From: Polytrichum commune
Taxonomy: Eukaryota > Streptophyta > Polytrichopsida > Polytrichales > Polytrichaceae
Assembly: GCA_950295325.1 (NCBI GenBank)
Contig: OX485804.1
Span: forward strand, 64,324,533 to 64,388,532
Reading direction: 5' to 3'
DNA: 64,000 bases
In this document: positions 57,780-64,000 of the stretch, in pieces
Numbering within the stretch: position 1 is the first letter of the stretch
Layout of the letters: every line of letters starts with the position of its first letter
Notes under the pieces: model-generated
The model's database searches: none
Told to the model about the DNA's origin: nothing
What the model saw: the letters and a program-made list of their open reading frames with translations, nothing else
Translations under genes and position numbers: made by a program

Positions 57780-58465
57780 ACCCTATATATGGGTGTTATA
57801 TGGCAAGCCTTCTAAGTTGGGATTGGCATCAAGACCACACGTGCAATGATGATTACGGAGTGCATGTTTATAATATAGACACCGTTTTAGATTAGATAGT
57901 TAACATAGTTGTGAGGGTCTATGTGATCATGTCAAAAAAAAGAAAAAAAAGAAAAGAAAAAGAAGTAAATCTCCACTTTGATGTCTTATAACCTTTCCAT
58001 CTCCATTTTGATTCAAAATTTGAAAGATACACTAGAAACATATGAGATCTACACTACTCGTCTTGCGTCATGACATGGTACCTAGGACCCATATGCTTGT
58101 AGTGGTAAAGCAACATGCCCTAACCCCTAAAACCCAAAGTAAAACCTTCCTAAATTTGTTTTAAACAATTCAATCCAATTCCAAAAACTCATAGAATTGA
58201 AACCGTTACCTCTTCTAATGAATCTGACCGTATGGATGGAAGCTTTGTGAACTTAGGATTGTTCACACAAATATTCAACCATCCACATGTCCAAAATCAG
58301 AAGATTATAACATAATCAAGGACGTTGGTATTGTTGGGTAGAGACAGTTTCCCAGACAAAAACATCCGCCTCAACCTTTGGAGGTTAAATCTACACCCAA
58401 AACCATAAGGTGGTTTCCTCTTCTATCCCGTAGAGTTATACGTGATCGGGGAGGGACAACGCCCG
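57780..58465. other. Gene-free stretch
   Basis: A-rich run near 57935-57965; nothing else recognised. Confidence 0.4.
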
Positions 58466-58475
58466 TTTGGTTCAA

Positions 58476-58574
58476 GAATTGGGTGAACGAACCATCTCAT
58501 ACACTCGTTCCTTGTTGGATGCCTAAACCCTTGCCTCCAAGGAACCAGTGTACGGGTTGGTTCGCCCCAGCATG
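58476..58574 (+). mobile_element. Palindromic MULE-like MITE, copy 3
   Basis: The core 58481-58567 reads GGGTGAACGAACC to GGTTGGTTCGCCCC with the same centre as copies 1 and 2. TGGTTCAA flanks it at 58468-58475 and 58575-58582. The right repeat includes the first three bases of the adjacent hAT-like element. Confidence 0.7.
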
Positions 58575-58579
58575 TGGTT

Positions 58580-58837
58580 CAATGTCCAGGGAGGTTGTTG
58601 GACATGTTCGATCAAAATCCTAGTGTTTCCAAGTCCAACCGATTACATGTTCTGATGTTTTGGGGGTTTTCCTTCATAAAAAATCGAGGCAAATTCTACA
58701 GATTCCTCTAAAACGATCGGTCGTCCTCCGGAGGTCTTGGTGCACTTCCGACCGGTGCTTCTTCTTGAAACTCAACCGGTTCACCGGTTCACCGGTTCAT
58801 CTGTACCTAAGAAGCGCTCCCCCTCATTCATTCATTG
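58580..58837 (+). mobile_element. hAT-like MITE, copy 3
   Basis: The left end CAATGTCCAGGGAGG and right end CATTCATTCATTG are more diverged than the other copies, but 'aatcctagtgtttccaagtccaac' and 'ctctaaaacgatcgg' fix the family. Flanks ATGTGGTT (58572-58579) and GTGTGGTT (58838-58845) match at 7 of 8. A reiterated ACCGGTTC adds length (258 bp). Confidence 0.75.
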
Positions 58838-58849
58838 GTGTGGTTGAAA

Positions 58850-59855
58850 CGTATTGGATTTGGTACACGGGGTCAACCTAGACTCAGTCACGAGCCCTGG
58901 TGCATGGCATCTCTTCAGTGTGATATCAAGTCCCCTTCTGAAGCCCCCTTCCCTTTCCCCTTCCCCTTGCAGGGGCGCACGTCGTCTTCTTCTTCTTCTT
59001 CTTCTTCTCCTCCTCCGTTGATCCTGACCAAATTAAAGCTGCCTTTGCCCAGTGCCGGCCTTGGAGGAGCCCCCCTTTTTGAGGCGCCCCGACCCCTACG
59101 TTCCTTGGGTTGTAAGCTATGTGGGCCTTATGATGTGGGCCACACTTCCCGAATTGGACACGACACCTGTAGACTTGAGTGGGTTTTGTGTGGCAAGGCT
59201 TGGTGTAGCTTGAAATGGAGGCCCGAGCTAGGACATTTTACCATATCGCATACAACCGTGTCTCTCATTCATCCAACGTAAAAGGAATTTGATCTTTTGT
59301 GGGTTTGTGAAATGGAAAGTTTAAATGAAACCATGACCTTCCCTAACTACATATCCTTCATGGTCCATCATTCATTATGCACGGGTGCTACATGACGGTA
59401 ACATGTTTGAGTTAGTTATGTCATGCCCACACTAGGACAAACAACTTAGCCGACATAAGTGGGAGGGGTTTCCATCTTGGGAGGAGTTCTTTGTCTTATA
59501 GGTACTGGTAAAACCATGTAGTACGTGATATCCAGTGAGGTTACTGTGAGTAGGATGAAGAATTATTGATGGTAGTAAAAAAGTTCGGAAAGAGATGCAT
59601 TTTCCTTATCAAGAGGGACTCCTTCTACTACCCAAGACCGACGGATGGCCCCAGTATGGGCATGAGATTAATCTACAACGAAGAGCCATCTAGCACTCAT
59701 ATCACACCATCTCTTACGTGGTTTTCAGCACACCACAGTGTAAAAGTTGGGTTTGAGTAACCTATTAACACGGGTAGCTCTGGTGACAGTGTTGACTCGC
59801 GTTGGAAGAACTTGACTCGTTCATGGCGCATGTCATCGTGTCCTAGGACTATTAC
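58850..59855. other. Gene-free stretch
   Basis: A CTT microsatellite (58988-59012) and a stray hairpin-arm copy of the 10051 repeat (about 59245-59280). The 148-residue frame at 58835-59281 starts inside the MITE and shows no domain. Confidence 0.4.
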
Positions 59856-59857
59856 AC

Positions 59858-60050
59858 TTATTATCCCAATTAGCATGTGTTACTATTCATAGTCGCACGA
59901 TGCTATAACTATTCAACGAGACCAAAGCATTCTACCAAGCAACTTGTGTCCTAAAATGCCCGTCCAACATATCGAACTTTCGATAGTAAACATTGAACTC
60001 TGAGTAAGACTTTATAGTATGAGTCCGAATAGTAACACACACTAATTGGG
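59858..60050. mobile_element. MITE related to 9765-9985
   Basis: ATTATCCCAATTAGCATGTG followed by TTACTATTC at the left is mirrored by GAATAGTAACACACACTAAT and TGGGATAAC at the right. About 190 bp, non-coding. Confidence 0.6.
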
Positions 60051-60054
60051 ATAA

Positions 60055-60888
60055 CGGTGTAATAAACCTTGTCGTATAACTTACCGCGAATGACAAGAGA
60101 ATGTGTGTGTATATATATATATGTATATACATAGGTTAGACCTAGTTTTGCTTCGGAGTTCGAGTACAGGCCCGGTTACCTACATACTACAACTACTACT
60201 AATAACCCACCAGCCTCACTGGCACCGCAAATGTAGGGCTACACACCTATCCTGTGACATTCTGAAAAGCAGGTTTTTATTTTCGCCCTTTTCGGGACGG
60301 AGGAGACATGAATGAACTTGGGTGTTACCGAGGGCGAAATGAAGGAATATTTCCTCCCGTTCCCCGTAAGGTAGACGGTGCTAAACCCAACACGGCAACA
60401 CCCACAACCCCAACACTCGAAGATCTTGCACGATATGTCGATTATGAGATGATGTTCGCTATCTTAACATCAAGACATATATATGAGATGTTTGGTGTGG
60501 TAGTCATCTATCAACTTAACTTCAAATCCTTGTAGTTTTCGCATATAAAATTTAAGCTCGACATGTTGTGGTGCATTGGAACCCTTCGTCAATTGCTAGC
60601 AATAACCGTTGAAGTTTTATAATATTATGTGTGGGTGTGTGTGTTTGGGTGTGTGTATATATATGTTCAACATGACAAACTTTTCATCATCAAAAGTACA
60701 CATGTCTAATTGAATTATTTTCTCTGGACTAAACATTTATAATTGAGTGGTAAGTGAGTTGGTGTGGCTCCAAGAACAAAGATGAAAAAAACGCTTGTGT
60801 TTTGAGGAGATTGGATTGCATGCTCAAAATATGATAACCATTATGGATTCCCTAATCAACCTAAGTTGGGGGAGGGGGGGGGGAAGGG
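60055..60888. other. Gene-free stretch
   Basis: TA run near 60108-60130, TG run near 60630-60660, G run near 60870-60883. No gene recognised. Confidence 0.4.
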
Positions 60889-60893
60889 TCTTA

Positions 60894-61280
60894 GGGCCTC
60901 TTCACACTACAACTGAAGGTTGAGAGGCCGTTGATTTCCACCAATCGAATTGCAAGAAACCAAGAATTCGGCCTCTTGACCCTTCACACTAGAGGCCAAA
61001 GTCCAAAGGCCGCCGCTCTCCAAAATGTGTACATGACAATACTTTTTGACCAAGGCGATGGACTCTCGAAGGAAGTTTGGGTCGGATGGGAATGAAAACC
61101 CAAACCATGTTCGAGAGGCCATCGATTTTTTTTTCATGAAATTTTTTTAAAAAACTAACAAGATCTTGGCCGTTAGATTCGAGGGGTTGTTTTGGACAAG
61201 GAATAGAGTGGGATGCTCCTTCTTCCTTTGGACTTTGGAGGCTTCACACTACGCCCGGCCGAAGGCCCCAATTCCTATAC
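60894..61280 (+). mobile_element. Tourist-like element, diverged copy
   Basis: The left end is TTA then GGGCCTCTTCACACTACA. Near 61235-61275 an inverted relative ('ggcttcacactacgcc..ggccccaa') occurs, but the right terminus cannot be fixed. Internal 'cttcacactagaggccaaagtccaaaggcc' resembles the other family members loosely. Confidence 0.45.
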
Positions 61281-61284
61281 TTTA

Positions 61285-62180
61285 TTGGCTATTTTCAAAG
61301 TTTCGCCATTCAATCCCACAACCTCTTGACTTGGATGGATATCGTATTAAACAACCCTTAGCTTAATGAGCACAAGAATCTTCACTTTACAACGAATAAG
61401 ATATCCATATGACCTCATAGAACTATGAGGGAAGTACCTCCGGCCTCAATTCGGATTTGCTAACCATCTCATACTACTCGGGTTCGTCAAATTGTAGACG
61501 AAGGTGGGCTTGTCGGAAAAAGTAACCATTTAACACCCACCTCCCTTTACCTTACGTACTTGATCGCTCACAAGAGAGAGAGAAAGAAGGGTGGCTATAC
61601 ATGCATATATGTAGCTAGCTAGCTCGCAAGCATATGACAACTACAACATAGGTAGGGGAGTCAAAAGGAGTATTTAATTGGGTTCCAGATGTGGATGCCC
61701 TAATGAGGAGTTCCGGTGCCCACAATGGGTGACATGATCATTGCTGGATGGAGTCGACATCTCGGGCACGGTTTTCACCTCCGGGGCTTTAAATAAAAAA
61801 TTTCTAACTTCCCATCCACTACTGCCCCCTTTTTTTTCCCCTTTTTTCCTTATCGTTTTTCTTCCTAATCTCAAGCAGCAAATGGAGCATGATGAGCCGG
61901 CCAGCCGGCTCTAGTTCATCATATGCACATGAGCGAGCCGCAGACAGGCAGACAGGCGCCCATTAATTACTACTATAGTTTTAAATGACCCCGATGACGA
62001 GGCTCCACAAAACTTACCATTTATGAATGTACAATTCCCCGGTACCCATGTGCCCGTTTACCAGGGTTTTTTTCCCATGAGTATCTGCATGTTGGTTGCA
62101 CAATGTAAAACAAAGAATGCCATTGGGTTGTTTGTTTGTTTGTTGTATTCAAATTTTAGTTTCATAATGTTATATGGTCG
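61285..62180. other. Gene-free stretch
   Basis: Somewhat GC-richer around 61560-62000, with GA and CAGG runs. Nothing recognised. Confidence 0.35.
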
Positions 62181-62184
62181 TATG

Positions 62185-62411
62185 CAATGATTAGGGAGAA
62201 TCGGCAGTTAGTTACAAATGAATTGGTTGAGTTTGAGAAATAACTGGTTGAACTTCAAGACTGCAGGAGAATTATTGATCATTTTAGAGGAATTTATAGG
62301 ATATACCCCAATTTAATAAAGGAAAACCGGAGGGTGTCAACATGTAACCGGTTGGACTTGCAAAACACTAGGATCTCAACCGATTATGCCCAAAAATCTC
62401 ACTGATTATTG
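62185..62411 (-). mobile_element. hAT-like MITE, copy 4
   Basis: Reverse orientation: CAATGATTAGGGAGAATCGG at the left and CTCACTGATTATTG at the right. Flanks GTCGTATG (62177-62184) and GTCATATG (62412-62419) match at 7 of 8. The interior closely matches copies 1 and 2. Confidence 0.8.
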
Positions 62412-62419
62412 GTCATATG

Positions 62420-63560
62420 GTTGAGTTACATTTTTATAGTCAATGTATGACAAAGGCCTCTATTGTCTTCCCTGCGTGGGAAGAAACTTAGGTAGTGGGA
62501 AGAAACCGATGTTGGTATGAACAGTGAGTAGTGTTGCAATGAACAATGTTTCCAGTGAACAGTGTCGGGAATATAACTCCACCCAAATTGTCAAGTGTTG
62601 GCATGTGTGTATGAATATCACCACATTGTTCACCAAGCCCACACAATAGAAGACCTTTATTTTACGGTCCAGTGAATGAGTAATGTTATGCTGATGATAG
62701 GATGCAATATTCTTTTCCCGTAACATCAAAGTTAGGTCACTAGGGAGGAGCAATCATGGCCGATGTGTTGGCAACAACATCAATTGTGTACGTGACATTT
62801 CATTCAAGGATGCCGCTAACCCGCCAAACCACATTCTTTTGTTAACTTTTTTTGTCCTTTGGAGGAAAAGAAATATACTCTATTCTTTTTATCTTTATTG
62901 TTTTTGGTGCAATTTGATGTCACCAATTAATAAACAATATCGTTTACTATTGCAACCATACATGAAAGATGTATAGTAAGGCTTGGCTTAGCTCATGCAT
63001 CTATGAACTTAGTGTTATGTACGTTAAATCATTTTTTAGAGGCATTACATATAAGATCGAGCGAGCATGGCTCGAAGAGTGTTATGACGGTCATTTATTA
63101 TAAGGTATTGAGGCCTTAAAGCGTCACTTTTAGAAACTTTTGCTATTACATGCAATCTAGACAGTTTGGAAAAATTTCAGAAAAAACCATAGGTTAGCAA
63201 GTTAATGTACGGTCTTAAAAAAATTCACATGCAACCTACAAATATTCACAAAGTCATCTTAAGGAAAGAACCTTGTACTGTCCACTAGGGGGGTCCTATT
63301 GATGTTGGATTGCTAAGCGAGAATCACCACAAAACCGGCTTTATTGTGAGTGAGGATCTTCTAATAAATGACTTTGTTGTCCCCCTTTTTGTGGATCTCT
63401 TCTTACACCACCTTGTTGAGCGGATTGATCCCCGATTAGCATTCTAATATACCAAAGTTGGTGCTCTTCTAAAAGTGTTCTTGCATCCTTCTTACACCGC
63501 TATTATGAATGACCGACGTGGTGCTATTTTATACGTAATGTTGCATACGATTTAATCGAT
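62420..63560. other. Gene-free stretch
   Basis: AT-rich; short frames only; nothing recognised. Confidence 0.4.
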
Positions 63561-63576
63561 TTTAACAATGACTTAC

Positions 63577-63617
63577 TTTTTGTTTTTGTTTTTTGAGACA
63601 GAAGACCAACACGGCCA
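63577..63617 (-). mobile_element. 41-bp LINE 3'-tail insertion with 16-bp duplication
   Basis: On the minus strand it reads TGGCCGTGTTGGTCTTCTGT, then CTC and an A-rich tail, the same terminal bases as the 33.8-kb and longer LINE copies. The exact TTTAACAATGACTTAC flanks it at 63561-63576 and 63618-63633. Confidence 0.85.
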
Positions 63618-63814
63618 TTTAACAATGACTTACTCGATGGCCCCGTTGCACTCGCTTGTCGACGGCTTAAGGATTAAAAAAGGTGTCACCAAAAGGAAGG
63701 TGACACTTTAAGACCTCAGTACCTTGAGCATATTGTTTACTCTATTGATGTACCCTTGACCTCACAAGCTAGGTAACCCCTCTTGCAGTGCGTCCTTCCC
63801 AAAGCAGTGTTGTT

Positions 63815-64000
63815 ATATATCTTTGTCACTACACTAAAATATTGTACTTAGTGTCACCAAGTCTTTTTTTTTTTGCTCAATGTAGTGTCAATGTAATCGC
63901 CCATGTAGTGTCAACAACACTAAATGTAAACCTAACATTATATTGTCATTCCTTGTAAAAGAAATTGGGCATTATAGATTTACAATTTTGCAATCACTAG
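63815..64000 (-). repeat. Dispersed repeat, cut by the window end
   Basis: Reverse copy of the repeat at 1188-1480 and 45342-45620: the inverted sequence reads 'attgtaaatctataatg', 'tttacaaggaatgacaat' and 'gttgacactacatgggcgatt'. Confidence 0.5.

Overview
The window looks like intergenic DNA from the nuclear genome of a large-genome land plant. The evidence is one clear plant-specific AP2/ERF transcription factor gene, a plant-type PIF/Harbinger transposase relic, L1-like LINE fragments, a tRNA-derived SINE and many MITEs, with no bacterial gene organisation. A non-seed vascular plant (fern or lycophyte) is possible, but nothing in the sequence proves the lineage.

Only one intact gene is supported: an intronless ERF with two DLN-type EAR repression motifs at 48107-49243 (+). 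It sits behind a GC-rich, simple-repeat-rich promoter and leader (about 46.4-48.1 kb). Two short upstream ORFs lie in the probable leader. Several longer frames begin with TTG or GTG, or are made of microsatellite sequence, and I do not accept them as genes.

The rest is a layered transposon deposit. 1-8.6 kb: a GC-rich island, a 0.5-kb TIR element, a Harbinger-derived MITE, a probable SINE and long AT-rich DNA without recognisable content. 8.6-11.4 kb: a 323-bp tandem array carrying a palindromic MITE, two hairpin MITEs and two LINE 3' ends. 11.4-22.6 kb: mostly featureless, then a cluster of Tourist-like elements. 23.8-27.5 kb: two minus-strand LINE relics, one split by an 880-bp TIR element and the other by a SINE. 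28.0-31.3 kb: a 3.2-kb Harbinger element with decayed transposase. 31.4-46.4 kb: more MITEs, a 2-kb plus-strand LINE relic, segmental duplications and inverted repeats. 49.2-64 kb: a triplicated repeat, LINE 3' ends, nested MITEs and a 168-bp tandem array.

The main value of the window is its readable insertion history. Many insertions keep target-site duplications, and for several the empty site can be read from a sister repeat copy in the same window. The oddest items are two LINE insertions of only about 40 bp with 16-bp duplications, two interleaved palindromes that look like template-switch products, an unclassified element with G-run termini, and two Tourist-like elements sharing one TAA. 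I see no LTR retrotransposon gag or pol. Coordinates of degenerate repeats are approximate, and all similarity statements are by-eye comparisons within this window.
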